64,000 bases of DNA from Colwellia maritima (GCF_022669015.1 NZ_JAKKSL010000002.1:1087582-1151581), one strand, 5' to 3'; shown: positions 1 to 13,495, numbered from the stretch's first letter. Notes: a model not told the origin generated them from the letters alone. Translations and numbers: made by a program.

Positions 1-337
1 CTTCACTATGTTCTTTACTAGTATTTTGAAACTCGTCCACCGTTGTGGGTTTTTTCGCTCGTAAACCATGCCATGCAATGTAGCAAAAATAACTGGCTGC
101 TATATATTTTAATGCCGTGAATAAGCGTTCATCACTGGCAATAATTAACCCGACTCCCACTAAAGAATATGTAACATGTAATAGAATACCTGTTGCTATC
201 CCAAAACTTGTAAAAATGGCTGTTCGGCGGTCATAACGAATACTTTGCTTTAATACGATCGCAAAATCAGGGCCTGGGCTTGCAACAGCGAGTAAATGAA
301 CAGTTGCAATTAAAAAAAATTGTTCTATATATGACAT
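1..337 (-). CDS. LysE/RhtB family amino-acid exporter (partial, N-terminal part)
   Basis: An open frame runs on the minus strand from an ATG at 335-337 and leaves the window at base 1, so only about 112 N-terminal residues are visible. The first helix is hydrophobic and is followed by the motif ASPGPDF, which is characteristic of LysE/RhtB exporters; a second hydrophobic stretch follows. Family members are inner-membrane proteins that export amino acids or related metabolites by proton exchange. The substrate cannot be read from this fragment. The DUF1415 gene lies just downstream of the start, on the same strand, so the two are not obviously an operon pair in translation order. Confidence 0.8.
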   Translation of the reverse strand, partial: MSYIEQFFLIATVHLLAVASPGPDFAIVLKQSIRYDRRTAIFTSFGIATGILLHVTYSLVGVGLIIASDERLFTALKYIAASYFCYIAWHGLRAKKPTTVDEFQNTSKEHSE

Positions 338-354
338 AAGGTATTCTATTGTTA

Positions 355-942
355 TTAACGTAAAGGAAAATTATGGTGAATTTTGGCCAATATTTGCTGA
401 AAATAGTTAGCACCTTTCTTATTTGCTAAAATAATATTATTCTCAGGAATTTTTTCGGGTTCATTATACACAGATAATACTTTAGCTAAACTTGCCTCAC
501 GAATAATATGTATAATTGGGTAAGGAGAGCGATTGGTAAAGTTACTACTATCTTCATAATCTTCACCGTCAAAACAATACTCGGGGTGCATACTTGCAAG
601 CTGAAATATCCCTTCAAAGCCAGAATTAACCAGTAGATCATTACCATAATCAACTAAATCTAGATAGCGTTCAAAACCTCTAAAACCATCTCTATAAATG
701 ATCAGGGTTGTTTCTAGGTCATCATGGGCTTGTAAATAACGGCATTGTTCTATTAATTCATGCAATGCGGGTTTTACTTGATCAGTTACAGATTCATGAA
801 AACAAATAGTATTGTTAACAAATTCCTTTTTTGCAAAAGGACAAAAATTAAGACCAATAATCACCTCTTCAAGCCACTGTTTGGTGGCCGAAATAACACT
901 ACTTCTCTCTCTACTTTCGTCTCTATTGTCATTACTATTCAT
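355..942 (-). CDS. DUF1415 family protein
   Basis: A 195-residue soluble protein with no signal peptide or membrane segment. The conserved block around residues 31-39 (LNFCPFAKK) and the later segment with HPEYCFDGED match the DUF1415 family, which is widespread in gammaproteobacteria and has no established function. The conserved Cys near residue 34 and the His/Cys/Asp-rich central motif would suit a metal or redox site, but that is inference. The length is normal for the family. The gene lies between the LysE-type exporter and the ABC exporter on the same strand. Confidence 0.8.
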   Translation of the reverse strand: MNSNDNRDESRERSSVISATKQWLEEVIIGLNFCPFAKKEFVNNTICFHESVTDQVKPALHELIEQCRYLQAHDDLETTLIIYRDGFRGFERYLDLVDYGNDLLVNSGFEGIFQLASMHPEYCFDGEDYEDSSNFTNRSPYPIIHIIREASLAKVLSVYNEPEKIPENNIILANKKGANYFQQILAKIHHNFPLR

Positions 943-981
943 TATTATTTACACCATTAACCATGGTTTTTTTCCTTATTT

Positions 982-2770
982 TTATTCTGCCGACTGTTGT
1001 AACTGCCACATTTTACTGTATTTACCATGCAAGGCTAATAATGCTTGGTGATTGCCTTGCTCAACTATTTCTCCATCATTCATCACGATAATATTATCAC
1101 TATTTGTGATAGTCGATAATCTGTGAGCAATCACTAAACTGGTTCTATTTTTTGCTATGTCATTTATTGCAGTTAAAATCGCCTGTTCTGAATGACTATC
1201 TAATGAGGATGTTGCTTCGTCAAACACCAAGATTTTAGGGTTTTTTAATATTGTTCTCGCGATCGCAACACGTTGCTTTTCACCCCCTGAAAGTTTTAAC
1301 CCACGCTCGCCTACCATAGTCTCGACACCATCAGGTAAACTATTTACAAATTTTGTTAGGTGCGCTTGACTCAATGGCTTGCATCACTTGTTGAGCATTG
1401 GCTTCTGGATTACCGTAGTTAACATTGGCAAACAACGTATCATTAAAAAGCACTGTATCTTGAGGGACTATGCCTATATGTTGTCTCAGTGAATCTTGTG
1501 TTACTTGATTTATATTCTGATCATCAATGCAAATAGAGCCATCATTAACATCATAAAAACGAAATAACAATTTAACCAAGGTAGATTTACCAGAGCCACT
1601 TTCACCAACCACGGCCACTTTTTCACCCCCTCTAACCTTAAATGAAATACCTTTAATAATGGGTCGCTTTTTACCATACGAAAAATGTACATTCTGGAAA
1701 CTAATTTCTGCTTGTTTAATCGATAATTCACTCGCATTAGGGCAATCTTGCACGGTTGGCGTTTTGTCTAATAAACCAAATAAATTTTCAATATTTGCTA
1801 ATGAACCTTTAATTTCTCGATAGACAAACCCTAAAAAATTTAGTGGCATAAACAACTGCATCATAAAGGCATTAATCAACACAAAATCACCTAATGTCAT
1901 TTTGCCTTCACTAACATTCACAGCAGCAAGGGCTAACATTGACGTCATTGCTATGGCTATAATAAGTGCTTGACCGCCGTTTAATGCAAACAAAGATAAA
2001 CGATTTTTTATTTTTGCTTGCTCCCACTTACTAAGCTGTTTGTCGTATGCTTGTGCTTCATAATCTTCATTAGTAAAGTATTTAACCGTCTCGTAATTAA
2101 GTAAGCTATCAATTGCCCGAGTATTGCTTGAAGAATCAGCTCGATTGGCTTCTCGAACATAACGTGTTCTAAGGTCGGTAGCGTATACAGAATATGCTAT
2201 ATAAGTAAGAATTGATCCTAAAGTAATTAAAGCAAACCATATACCATAGTTTACGAATAAAATCGTAACGACCATGACTATTTCAAATAAAGTAGGCACA
2301 ATATTAAACACCATAAAGCGCATTAAAAAACTAATACCCGAAGTACCTCGGTCAATATCTCGTGATAGACCACCAGTTTGTCTATTTAAATGAAAATCTA
2401 AATCAAGTTGATGTAAATGACGAAAAACTTTCAGCCCTATTCGGCGAATGGCTCTTTCAGTTACCCGCCCAAATAACGTATCACGAATTTCAGCAAACAC
2501 CACAATCGATAATCGCACTGCACCGTATGCCAACACTAATCCCAAAGGCACCACCATTGGTTGTAGAGTGTCAGGTGTTTTAGCATCTAACGTATCAACA
2601 ATGTCTTTTAAGATAAAAGGTAAATACACACTGGCTATTTTGGTTAAAATTAAGCAGAAAAAAGCAAAGGCTATGCGTTTTTTAAATTCAAATAGGTAGG
2701 GTAGAATAAGTTTGAAAGCTTGCCAGTTTATCGTGGTAACTTCATGCTCAGGATAGCTTGAACGGCGCAT
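982..2770 (-). CDS. ABC exporter, Atm1/HMT1-like half-transporter (frameshifted)
   Basis: An inner-membrane ABC half-transporter with an N-terminal six-helix permease and a C-terminal ATPase. The first frame (476 codons from 2770) carries the permease and Walker A (GESGSGKST, about residues 389-397). The second frame carries the signature LSGGEKQR, Walker B ([12 protein letters not shown]) and the H-loop (VIAHRLST). The two frames join at about 1366, where one extra A turns an expected AIESAHLTKF into AIESSAPN. Removing it gives one continuous protein of about 595 residues, the family's usual size. Relatives export glutathione-linked sulfur compounds or heavy-metal conjugates; the substrate here is unknown. 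A single repairable indel favours a sequencing error. Confidence 0.85.
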
Positions 2771-2842
2771 ATTTTCCTTATTTCAAGATAAATCATACCA
2801 AGATGATGAAATTAGTATAAGTAAAGAAGCTCATTGTAAATC

Positions 2843-2880
2843 AAAAAACCACATTAGCATTTAAGTTAATGTGGTTTTTT
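2843..2880 (-). terminator. Intrinsic terminator downstream of ihfA
   Basis: An inverted repeat with arms AACCACATTA and TAATGTGGTT and a run of at least six T on the minus strand lies 37 bases after the ihfA stop. It separates pheST-ihfA from the ABC exporter. Confidence 0.85.
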
Positions 2881-2916
2881 ATCGTGCGGATAAAGAGATT
2901 AAAATAATACTCTTAA

Positions 2917-3210
2917 TTAATCGCTATTACCGTTTTCAACACGGCTTTTTAATTTTTGACCTGGTCTAAAAGTTACCACTTTACGGGCTGAAATTGGAAT
3001 ATCTTCGCCTGTTTTAGGATTGCGACCCGGACGTTCGCTTTTCTGACGTAAATCGAAATTACCAAAACCAGAAAGTTTTACTTGTTCGCCACTTTCAAGG
3101 GTTTCTCGAATATCTTCAAAAAAGATTTCAACCATTTCTTTTGCGTCGCGTTTGCTAAGCCCGACTTTTTCAAATAAATGTTCTGCTACTTCTGCTTTAG
3201 TAAGCGCCAT
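2917..3210 (-). CDS. ihfA: Integration host factor alpha subunit
   Basis: A 97-residue HU/IHF-family DNA-bending protein. The body from [10 protein letters not shown] through KLSGFGNF and the arm motif [12 protein letters not shown] are diagnostic of IHF-alpha. It pairs with IhfB to bend DNA sharply at sites used in recombination, replication and sigma-54 transcription. It sits directly behind pheT (three bases between the pheT stop and its ATG), the standard gammaproteobacterial order, and is followed by an intrinsic terminator. Length and sequence look intact. Confidence 0.96.
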   Translation of the reverse strand: MALTKAEVAEHLFEKVGLSKRDAKEMVEIFFEDIRETLESGEQVKLSGFGNFDLRQKSERPGRNPKTGEDIPISARKVVTFRPGQKLKSRVENGNSD

Positions 3211-3213
3211 TGC

Positions 3214-5653
3214 TTAGTCCCTCAGTGATGCGTTCAACTCTGTTTTTAAGGATTCAACGACTCGATCGATAACATCGGTGATGTCTTTTTCTTCAAGCGT
3301 TTTGTTCGTATCTTGTAATACTAAGGCTATGGCAAGACTCTTAAAACCGTCTTCAATACCTTGACCTTGGTATACATCAAACAAGTTTAGATCAATTAAA
3401 TAATTTCCGCCAACCTTTTCAATAAGTTGTAACACTTTTTTTGCATCAATTTCTTCTTTCACAACGACAGCTAAGTCTCTTCTGTTCGCAGGAAAGCGAG
3501 ATATGTCGCAGGCTTCAGGTATTTTTTGATCTGTAATTTCAGCTAACAATAGTTCAAAAATTAATGTTCTACCATTTAATCCTAATTTTCTTTCTAATTC
3601 AGGATGTAAGGCACCAACATACCCCACTAATTGACCATCTTTGGTAATTTTTGCTGTTTGCCCGGGGTGTAAAGCCGCTACTTGTGTTGCTGAAAACTCA
3701 TATGCACTGGCATTTGCTGTTAATGATAAAAGGGCTTCAACATCACCTTTCATGTCATAAAAGTCTGTTGGCGCTTTTTCAACACTCCAATGTTCATCCG
3801 CACGGTTACCGCTAACAACCCCGGACAATCATATTTTGTTGGCGCACACCATTTTCGGCATTTTCATCAGGTACAAAACGTAAACCTGTTTCAAACAAAC
3901 GAACTCTGCTTTGTTGACGGTTTTGATTATAAACAACAGATTGTAATAATCCAGTCCATAAACTTAAACGCATCACTGACATTTCAGATGAAATAGGATG
4001 AGGCAACGTCATCACGTCTTGGTTAGGATGAATAAGTGATTGTATTTTTGGATCAACAAAACTATAAGTAATGGCTTCTTGGTATTCACGATCAACCAAT
4101 GTGCGTTTTACTTTAACCAAATCAATTTTTGCTTCTTTTTTGTTAACCATTGTTAAGTTGGCTTTAGGCGAAATATTAGGAATATTGTTATATCCATATA
4201 TACGCGCCACTTCTTCAATTAAATCCACTTCAATTTTAATATCAAAACGATAAGCCGGAACAATTACTTGCCAAGTTTTATCGCTACCCTCACCTTGCTC
4301 ATTTACATCAAAACCAAGACGAGTCAAAATTTCGGTCACTTGCGCATCTTTAATATGATGACCAATACGACTGTCTAGTTTTTCACGTCGTAAACTAACA
4401 TTTTTAGGTTGAGGGATATTGTTTTCAGATTTAGCTTCAACAATAGGTCCGACTTTACCACCAACTATAGACAATAACAATTCAGTAGCACGTTCCATCG
4501 CTTGCTGTTGTAATGTTGGGTCAATACCACGTTCATAACGATGTGAAGCATCAGTATGCAATCCATATTGACGCGCTTTCCCCAAAATAGCTAATGGTGC
4601 GAAAAAGGCGCTTTCTAAGAAAATATCTGTTGATTGAGTAGTTACTCCTGAATCAAGTCCACCGAAAATACCCGCAATAGCTAGCGCTTTGCCTTCGCCA
4701 TTAGCAGGAGCATCCGCAATTACTAATGTTTTTTCTTTAAGCGTTACTTCATTTTCATCTAATAAAGTTAATTTTTCATCTTTATTAGCGAATCGTACGT
4801 TAATTCCGCCGTCAATTTTTGCTAAATCAAAAGCATGCATGGGGTGACCTAGCTCTAACAACACATAGTTAGTCACATCAACAACAGGATCAATAGATCT
4901 TGTTCCACAACGGCGTAGTTTTTCTACCATCCATAATGGTGTTTGTGCATTAAGGTTAATGCCTTTAATCACACGACCTAAATAACGAGGACAAGCTTCG
5001 CCCGCTTCTATGTTAATTTCACGCACTTCATCTATTGTTGGCGTTACAGCATTAATCGCTACTTCTGTTACCGATAATAAGTTAAGTACCCCGACTTCAC
5101 GGGCTAAGCCTTTAATGCCAAGACAATCGCCTCGGTTAGCGGTTAAATCAACATCGATGGTCACATCATCTAAGTCTAAATATTCTCGTAAACATGTCCC
5201 TAAAGGCGCATCAGGCGCAAGTTCCATAATACCGTCTGAACTATCGCTTAAACCTATTTCAGATTCACTACATAGCATACCGTTGGAAACAACACCGCGT
5301 AATTTGGCTTTTTTAATTTTAAAATCACCTGGTAGCACAGCACCAACCGTAGCGACCGCTACTTTTAAGCCTAAACGACAGTTTTTAGCTCCACAGACAA
5401 TATCAACCAACTCACCTTTTTCAACATGAGCTGAACTGTAATCGCCAAGGCTAATTTTTGTTACTTGTAATTTATCTGCGTCTGGATGCGGACCACATTC
5501 AACGACTTCACCAATAATCACATTGGTAAATTCGCCGCCAACTGGTTCTACGCCGTCTACTTCCAGGCCTGCCATTGTAATTTGATGAGCTAATTCATCT
5601 GATGAAAGTGTAGGGTTTACCCACTCACGTAACCAAGATTCACTAAATTTCAT
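3214..5653 (-). CDS. pheT: Phenylalanine-tRNA ligase beta subunit (frameshifted)
   Basis: The large subunit of the alpha2-beta2 phenylalanyl-tRNA synthetase. The N-terminal tRNA-binding (EMAP-like) domain, B3/B4 editing domain, B5 domains and C-terminal anticodon-binding FDX-ACB domain are all present. They are split into two frames that meet at about 3826, where the first ends NMIVRGC and the second continues [13 protein letters not shown]. Dropping one base restores NMISGVVSGN and a protein of about 813 residues, close to the normal 795. The gene is essential and no second copy is visible, so a real null is implausible. Its ATG is 11 bases after the pheS stop, and ihfA follows. Confidence 0.95.
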
Positions 5654-5663
5654 TTGGGGTTTC

Positions 5664-6761
<1,098 letters not shown>

Positions 6762-6856
6762 TTACATGAAAATCAATATTTATGTAGGGTAAATAACGAT
6801 TTTATAACAAAAAATCATTATTTTGCTGTTAATTCACTCGTGTGGTGAATTATGTG

Positions 6857-7111
6857 TTATTTTTTTTGATCATTCACTGAATTTTTATCAGTTTCACGCT
6901 TTACCAACAAAAAAGTTAAATACATTTTTGTGGGTAAAGAAAAAATCAAACCAAAGGCGATGCAAACCGCACTGATAATAATACCAGTCACACCTAATGA
7001 ATGCATATATTCACTAAAATTATGAAGGTATATGCCTAATATCAGCAAACATAAACCTATGCCAATAGATACTTTCAATAAAAGAATTAACCGCTGCTCT
7101 GACATCACCAA
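6857..7111 (-). CDS. Small inner-membrane protein, unknown function
   Basis: An 84-residue protein with two clear hydrophobic spans (about residues 8-27 and 40-60), probably continuing into a short third segment, and a charged C-terminal tail. I do not recognise the family. The start could be the first Met or the third codon (MSEQ). It stands alone between pheS and the YdiJ-like gene, on the same strand as both. Codon use looks like its neighbours, so it is probably a real lineage-specific gene. Confidence 0.6.
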   Translation of the reverse strand: MVMSEQRLILLLKVSIGIGLCLLILGIYLHNFSEYMHSLGVTGIIISAVCIAFGLIFSLPTKMYLTFLLVKRETDKNSVNDQKK

Positions 7112-7141
7112 CCCCCTTTACAGTTAACGAAGAACAGCAAA

Positions 7142-7185
7142 CTAAGCTCAGTAAGCTAAGCTCAGTAGGCTAAGCAAAGTAGACT
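7142..7185. repeat. Short imperfect direct repeats
   Basis: Three imperfect copies of a CTAAGCTCAGTA-like unit lie head to tail upstream of the small membrane protein gene. They look like replication slippage. No function is apparent. Confidence 0.5.
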
Positions 7186-7237
7186 GATGTAATAACTATA
7201 AAGGGTTTTCTTGGTTGTGCTCTGATCTAAATCAATA

Positions 7238-10200
7238 TTAATTTAATGAAGTAAGCAACGCCTCAACAGGATGTCTTGCGTTTAGCTCAGTTAAACGTTT
7301 TACTTGAGAGCGACATGAAAATCCAGTTGCTAATATTTTTTCAGGGATGGATTCAGCTAGTTTAGGCTGCCAACTTAACTCAAATAACCCTTTTGAGTTA
7401 TCTAAATTAGTTTTTTCGTGCCCATAAGTACCCGCCATACCACAACAACCTACGCTTACCTTTTCTATGGTTAGACCAAAATGATTAAAAATAGCAGTCC
7501 ATTCGTTTTCACTATTCACTAAGGCTGTTTTTTCAGTGCAATGTGAAAACAATTTAAATGCTTGCTGACTTTCATGAGGTTCACTTTTAAACTGTTTATC
7601 TTGTTTGATAAATGACAATAGCCACTCATGCGCTAATAACACGTTAAATTCACCACGCTTGTTAGCTAATGTTTTTGTATATTCATCGCGATAACAAAGC
7701 ACCATAGAAGCATCCATTCCTAACATAGGAATATTTAATTGGGCTAATTGATTTAGAAACTCGCTTGATGATTTAGCGGTTTTGGCAAATTTCGTTAAAA
7801 AGCCTTTTACATGTTGCGCTTTTCCATTAGGTTTAAAGGGTAACAATATGGGTTCTAAGCCTAGTTTTTTAATGAGTGCCATCATACTTTCTACAGTTTT
7901 AGCATCATAAAATGACGTAAAGGGATCTTGCACAATGAGCACATAGCCTTTACGTTGCAAATCCGTTAAACCTTGCAGTTTCGTTAAATCAAAGCCTGAA
8001 TAACCTGCTTTTTTCACTTGTTTTTTTAACGTTGGAACACTCAACAATGGCGTATTTACGTAGCCAATTGTTTTTTCAGATAATTTTTCATATGCTTTTA
8101 AACTTAAAATACTATTAACCAATGTCGGCGCTTTTGCCATTAGCGGTGCTAATATTTCTACATTCGCCACAAGGTGATCTTTTAAGGGGCGAGGATAACG
8201 TGAATGATATATATTAATGAATCGACTTCTAAAATCAGGTACATCCACTTTAATAGGGCACTGACTTGCACAGGCTTTACAGGCTAAACAACCTTGCATA
8301 GCTTCCATCACTTCATGAGAAAAATCATTTTTATTCTCTTCTTTTTCAAAAAGACTAAGTTTAATTTTGCTAAAGGTAGAATCTAGTAACTTTTTTATTG
8401 ACCAATGATTGACTTGATTTTCAAGGGCTAAAATATCTACACCTTGTCTCTCTAATAATCGTAACCATTCGCGCATTAAACCCGCGCGACCTTTTGGTGA
8501 ATGACGTCTATCTTTGGTTATTTTACTTGATGGACACATAGGGCTGTCTACGTCATAGTTAAAACATAACCCATTACCATTACAATCCATGGCAGCGTTG
8601 AATGAATCTTTAACTGCAACGGGTATTTGTCTGTCAAAATATCCTCGTTTAGTATCATCAACACTCACTAATTGTTCTGATGAGTCAATTGGTGTGCAAA
8701 TTTTACCAGGATTCATTTTATTTAATGGATCAAATACGGCTTTTATTTTTCGGAGTTCAGTAAATAATTGATCACCAAAAAATTCTGGACCGTATTCGCT
8801 CCGGTATCCTTTACCATGTTCCCCCCACATTAAACCACCGTATTTTGCGGTTAATTGAACAACTTTATCAGATAGCGTTCTTAAGAGTTTTTCCTGTTCA
8901 GGATCACACATATCAAGCGCAGGGCGTACATGTAAAACACCGGCATCAACATGACCAAACATACCATAATGCAAGTCATAGCTATCAAGTAATGCTCTAA
9001 ATTCACTAATATAATCAGCAAGATTTTCAGGTGGTACCGCAGTATCTTCAGCAAAAGCTAATGGTTTTTGACTACCATCCGTATTGCCTAAAAGACCAAC
9101 AGCTTTTTTACGCATTGCATATAATTTATTAATACTGGCTAAATCCGAGGTGACTTGATAGCCAATAACTCCGCCTGTGTTTTCGCTTGTAATTGTTTCA
9201 TCTAACCCCGCCGTTAACATCGCCACTTGTTCAGCTAAAGCGTCAATGGTGGTACCATTAAATTCTACAATATTAATACCATCCATCACTTTGCCAGGCA
9301 CATCAGTTATTAAATCACTAACACTGTGCCAAACAATATCTTGTTTAGCTAAATTTAATACCTTGCTGTCAATAGTTTCAACAGATGTTGCCTTGGCTTT
9401 AACCAAAAAAGGAGAATGACGTAACGCCGAATCAAAACTATCGTATTTAATATTAATTAAAGTTTTAGCGGGCTAATAGGAGTAATATTAAGTTTGGCTT
9501 GGCAAACAAAGGCAAGTGAGCCTTCAGAACCTGTAATCAAACGACTTAAATCAAAGGTATTAAGTTCATCCGCTTCGGTGTTTTTCTTCTGTAAAACATT
9601 TTCTAAATCATAACCTGTTAAAAATCGATTTAAACGTGGAAATTTTTCTAGAATCAGGTCACGGTTATCCAAGCTTGATGCTAATACTTGTTTCGTTATT
9701 TGACCATGACTAGTATCTTCTTGCGCTAATGCTTGAGCTTCTTTTATAGTCATGGGTTCAGTGTTCAATACGTCACCGTTCACAAGTACTGAAGTTAAGG
9801 CTAAAACATGATTGGATGTTTTACCGTAAACCAATGACCCCTGTCCTGAAGCATCTGTGTTGATCATGCCTCCAATGGTAGCGCGATTACTTGTTGATAA
9901 ATCAGGTGCAAAGAAAAAGCCATGAGGACGTAAATAGTCATTAAGCTGATCTTTTACAACACCCGCCTCAACTTTCACCCACTTTTCTTCCACATTAATT
10001 TCTAAAACTTTATTCATGTATTTAGATAAATCAACAATGATACCCGGCGTTAAGCTTTGCCCGTTTGTACCTGTACCGCCGCCTCTAGCACTAAATTTTA
10101 TTTCACTAAACCTTTCTTCACTTGCCGTTTTAGCGAGTATAATAATATCTTGCTGTGAACGAGGATTAATCACTAACTGAGGCAATTGCTGATACACACT

Positions 10201-10335
10201 ATTATCAGTAGCAACGGCAAGGCGAGCACTGTATTTAGCAGAAATATCGCCAGTAAACTGTTTAGCTTTTAACGAGCTAACAAAATTAGTGTATAGCGGA
10301 GAAAGGTGCGTTTGATGGTCAATACGGGGTAACAT
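7238..10335 (-). CDS. ydiJ: D-2-hydroxyglutarate dehydrogenase, YdiJ type (frameshifted)
   Basis: A flavin and iron-sulfur dehydrogenase of about 1030 residues. The N-terminal frame (from 10335) has the FAD-binding PCMH domain, including ARGGGTGTNGQSL. The second frame has the FAD-oxidase C-terminal domain, a ferredoxin-like cluster motif CKACASQCP and a C-terminal CCG-type domain (VGCCGMAGTYG). The frames join at 9463-9466. Adding one A to a run of four restores PLKTLINIKYDSFDSALR, which matches E. coli YdiJ at this point. YdiJ-type enzymes oxidise D-2-hydroxyglutarate to 2-oxoglutarate. The indel is in a homopolymer and is probably a sequencing error. Confidence 0.88.
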
Positions 10336-10480
10336 AAAACTAAGACATTAAAAGTAATATAGGGGGTTAGTATATCACGAGATTTTTTGTTTTTGCTCAG
10401 CTTATTCAAGATAGTTATAAAATTTTTATAACTATCTATAGGCAATTAAAGAAGATTTATGTTTTTTTATCTTATATAAC

Positions 10481-12174
10481 TTAGTTATTCAAAACAGCTT
10501 CATAGACTAAGGCAATAATACTACCGTATTTACCTGTTTCAAATTGCTTACCTGTAAAGTGGTAATTTTTATTATCTCCTTCAATTTCACTATGTCGCGC
10601 ATTCGTCAGTAAAATAATGGCTAAATCGAGATCAGGGTCAATAACTGTTGCTGTGCCTGTCAGCCGGTATGCCCGTATGCTGAGTGACTAGCATAAGGGC
10701 CAAAATGCCATTTACTCTCACCATTATTGGCGCGTCGCCAACCTAGTCCATAACTGCCATTATCATCAGGTTTGATAAATTGATCTATCGCTTGCTCTGA
10801 AAATATAACGTTATGCCCATAACCGCCCCTATTCAATAAAATTTGAGCTAACACAGCTAAGTCTTGACCTGTAGAAAAAAGCCCGGCGTGGCCTGCAACG
10901 CCGACTAAAGAATGGAACGCTTTTTCATCATGTACTTCCCCTTGCAGTACATAAGTACGAACATTATCAAACGTAACTCGCTTGTCACGTGTTGTGCCGT
11001 AAATTTCAGTGGCAGCAAATTGTTTTTTATTGAAACCTTTTTGTAAAGGATTATACAAGGTATTTGTTAGCCCTAGTGGTCGATAAATATTATATTCCAC
11101 ATATAAATCTAGAGGCATTCGAGTTATTGATTCAATGAGCATTCCTAACAAAATAAAGTCGGTATCACTGTATATTTGTTTTGATAGGTGTTTTCTAGCA
11201 AAAGGAACTTGAGTTAACATTAACGCCTTAGTACGTTGAGAATCTTGAGAGAAAAAATCTAAACCTAATGCATTTTGTTTAGTAAAAAATTTTACTTCAG
11301 GTGCGTAACCCGCTTGATGCGTTAGCAAATCTTTTATTGTACGTAATTCTCGACCGCCACCTCGATACGAAGGTAAATAGTGATTTATCGGTAAACTTAA
11401 GTCTAGCTTTCCTTCACTTACTAATTTCATTAATGCAAAATTAGTTGCAAACATTTTTGTATTTGAGGCAAGGTCAAATAGGGTTTCTGTTGTCATTTGT
11501 ACCGGAACTTTCTGTAATTCACCACCATCAAAAAATTTTCTAGCGTATCCATACGCTGAATTTTTAATGATCTTTCCATGATGAACAACAACTAAAACAG
11601 CGCCAGGAAATCCTTTATCTATATCATTTTCGATTAACGTATCCACTTCAGAAAACAGGTGACTATAATATTGAGTGTCATTTTTGAGATGAGGGTAAGG
11701 TATGGTAATATGTAAACTTGCCCCTTCTGGTACTACATTTTCAATTTTGAAGGTATTCATACCATTTTGGGTGCGTCGCTTTAATCGGTAATGGTAGCGT
11801 TTGTTTGCCTTTAAAGGATTGGCAATGGTGAGTTTTTCGCCATTGATAAAGAAATCTGCAGAAACAGCGTCTTTGTTATCAATAATTAGGTGACCACCTC
11901 CCTGATAACTTTTAAACACAGCACGATCATTTACTCTTGTACGACTACTTCGGTTTTTGTCTGGAAACACTTGGTCTATTTGCCCTTTTTTATTAGACAA
12001 GTTGTTTTTTGTATTACTAATAGGATGAATAGATTTTTTAGGTGTTGAAGAGTGTTTTTGAGCTGTTCCGTTTTTCGCTAAAGTATGTTCATTTGGTAGC
12101 GTGCAATTAGTCACAAATAAACATGCGACTACCAATATCATTTTTTTTGACCTTGTATGCTGTGATTGATTCAT
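10481..12174 (-). CDS. PBP4B/YfeW-like serine hydrolase, probable lipoprotein (frameshifted near 3' end)
   Basis: A beta-lactamase-fold serine hydrolase. The SxxK nucleophile motif lies in LASNTKMFATNF, and the surrounding block closely resembles E. coli YfeW (PBP4B). The N-terminus is a hydrophobic export signal ending in a Cys (VTNC), a weak lipobox. The frame breaks at about 10661 after SAYGHTG. Adding one base gives a further run with GTATVIDPDLDLAIILLTN and a stop at 10481, for about 564 residues in total. YfeW lies next to murQP in E. coli, and the related AmiE lies with namZ in Bacillus, so a role in trimming wall peptides from MurNAc is likely by context. A roughly 100-residue N-terminal extension precedes the hydrolase domain. 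Confidence 0.82.
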
Positions 12175-12244
12175 GATTTTTCCATAAAAATGGCGATGTC
12201 AATTGCACTCTCTTACGAGGTTTAACTTACTTTAGTTACACCAA

Positions 12245-13480
12245 TTAAAATGAATACAATAAGTATGGCGATCTCAACTTCGTAAAATCAGCTAAGTCGT
12301 TCTGCCAACTGGCCTTGATTTCTTCTGCCTTTTTTCCTGCCTCTATCGCTTTTCTTAATGTGTCTGTGCCACTTAATTTATCCATAAAGCTTGGTCGTGT
12401 AAAAAATGTCATTCCATTTGCTTTAAATACTGTATGCCATTCAATAATAAAATTGAGATCTAAACCGCTAGTTTGACTATGACGTAAATCTTGTCCTAAC
12501 AATTTTTCATTCATTAACTTAGGACTAATAGCGGCTCCAGGGGTTGAAATAGGTGTAAAAGCAAATTGACCTACTGACACTTTGTTATGCCCGATCACCT
12601 GAAAAGGAAAGTCTGTGCCCCGACCTATACTGATAGGCGTTGCTTCAAAAAAACCTAATGAAGGATATAACCTAATTGCTGTGTCGTTCGGTAAATTAGG
12701 GCTTGGTTTTACTGGTAACGAATAAAACATAGTACGTGTATAATTTTTCATCGTAACAAAGCGTAAATCGAGTAGTTTTTGGGTGTTAAGCCATTTTTCA
12801 CCTTTAAACATTAACGCCGGCTCTCCTACAGTCATCCCATGCAGCAAAGGAATTTCATGCATGCCCACAAAAGAAGAGAATTCAGGCTTTAATATTGGAC
12901 CATCCACAAACGCGCCATTAGGATTAGGTCGGTCAAGAACAATAAACGAAACGCCCGCATTAGCTGCAGCCTCCATCATGTAATGCATCGAACTAATATA
13001 GGTATAAAAACGAACACCTACGTCTTGAATATCAAAAATAATAATATCTAAATTATTCATCACCTCTGTCGACGGTTTACGATTTTTACCATAGATAGAG
13101 ACTAAAGCTATCCCTGTTTTCTGATCTAAACTTGAGTTAAATTTTTCACCCGCATCATAATTGCCACGAAAACCATGTTCAGGTGCAAAGATAGTTTGTA
13201 CATTAATACCATTAGCAAGTAGTACATCAACCAGGTGTGTTTTACCGATCATGGATGTTTGATTAACAACTAAACCTACCCGTTTACTTTGTAATGTAGG
13301 TAGGTATTGAGAAATTTGCTCCGCGCCTAAAATAATCTTTTTGTCTGCCGAGTGTGTGTTTTCTGTTTGCATAACAGAAACATCTGTAATTTGATTGGAA
13401 GGTGTACATGACATCAGTAAATAAATTATAAATAACGTTAAAACATAATAACTACACTGATTTTTTATCAAGAATGGCAT
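12245..13480 (-). CDS. namZ: Exo-beta-N-acetylmuramidase NamZ (DUF1343), exported
   Basis: A 411-residue DUF1343 protein. The N-terminus is a signal sequence with a likely lipobox (LLMSC, Cys about residue 25). The mature part has the family blocks RVGLVVNQTS, IFAPEHGFRG, DIQDVGVRFYTY and VLDRPNPNG. Characterised DUF1343 members cleave terminal MurNAc from the non-reducing ends of peptidoglycan chains. Here it lies 15 bases after murQ and about 70 bases before the serine hydrolase, a co-directional set that fits stepwise wall breakdown followed by MurNAc-6-phosphate use. No MurNAc transporter or kinase is seen in the window. Confidence 0.88.
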   Translation of the reverse strand: MPFLIKNQCSYYVLTLFIIYLLMSCTPSNQITDVSVMQTENTHSADKKIILGAEQISQYLPTLQSKRVGLVVNQTSMIGKTHLVDVLLANGINVQTIFAPEHGFRGNYDAGEKFNSSLDQKTGIALVSIYGKNRKPSTEVMNNLDIIIFDIQDVGVRFYTYISSMHYMMEAAANAGVSFIVLDRPNPNGAFVDGPILKPEFSSFVGMHEIPLLHGMTVGEPALMFKGEKWLNTQKLLDLRFVTMKNYTRTMFYSLPVKPSPNLPNDTAIRLYPSLGFFEATPISIGRGTDFPFQVIGHNKVSVGQFAFTPISTPGAAISPKLMNEKLLGQDLRHSQTSGLDLNFIIEWHTVFKANGMTFFTRPSFMDKLSGTDTLRKAIEAGKKAEEIKASWQNDLADFTKLRSPYLLYSF

Positions 13481-13495
13481 AAGTAAGTCTTGTGG

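Noticed and set aside
5010..5429. Plus-strand open frame inside pheT
   Set aside because: Antisense to a conserved coding region, no homology, low-complexity Ser/Thr/Pro-rich translation typical of a shadow frame.
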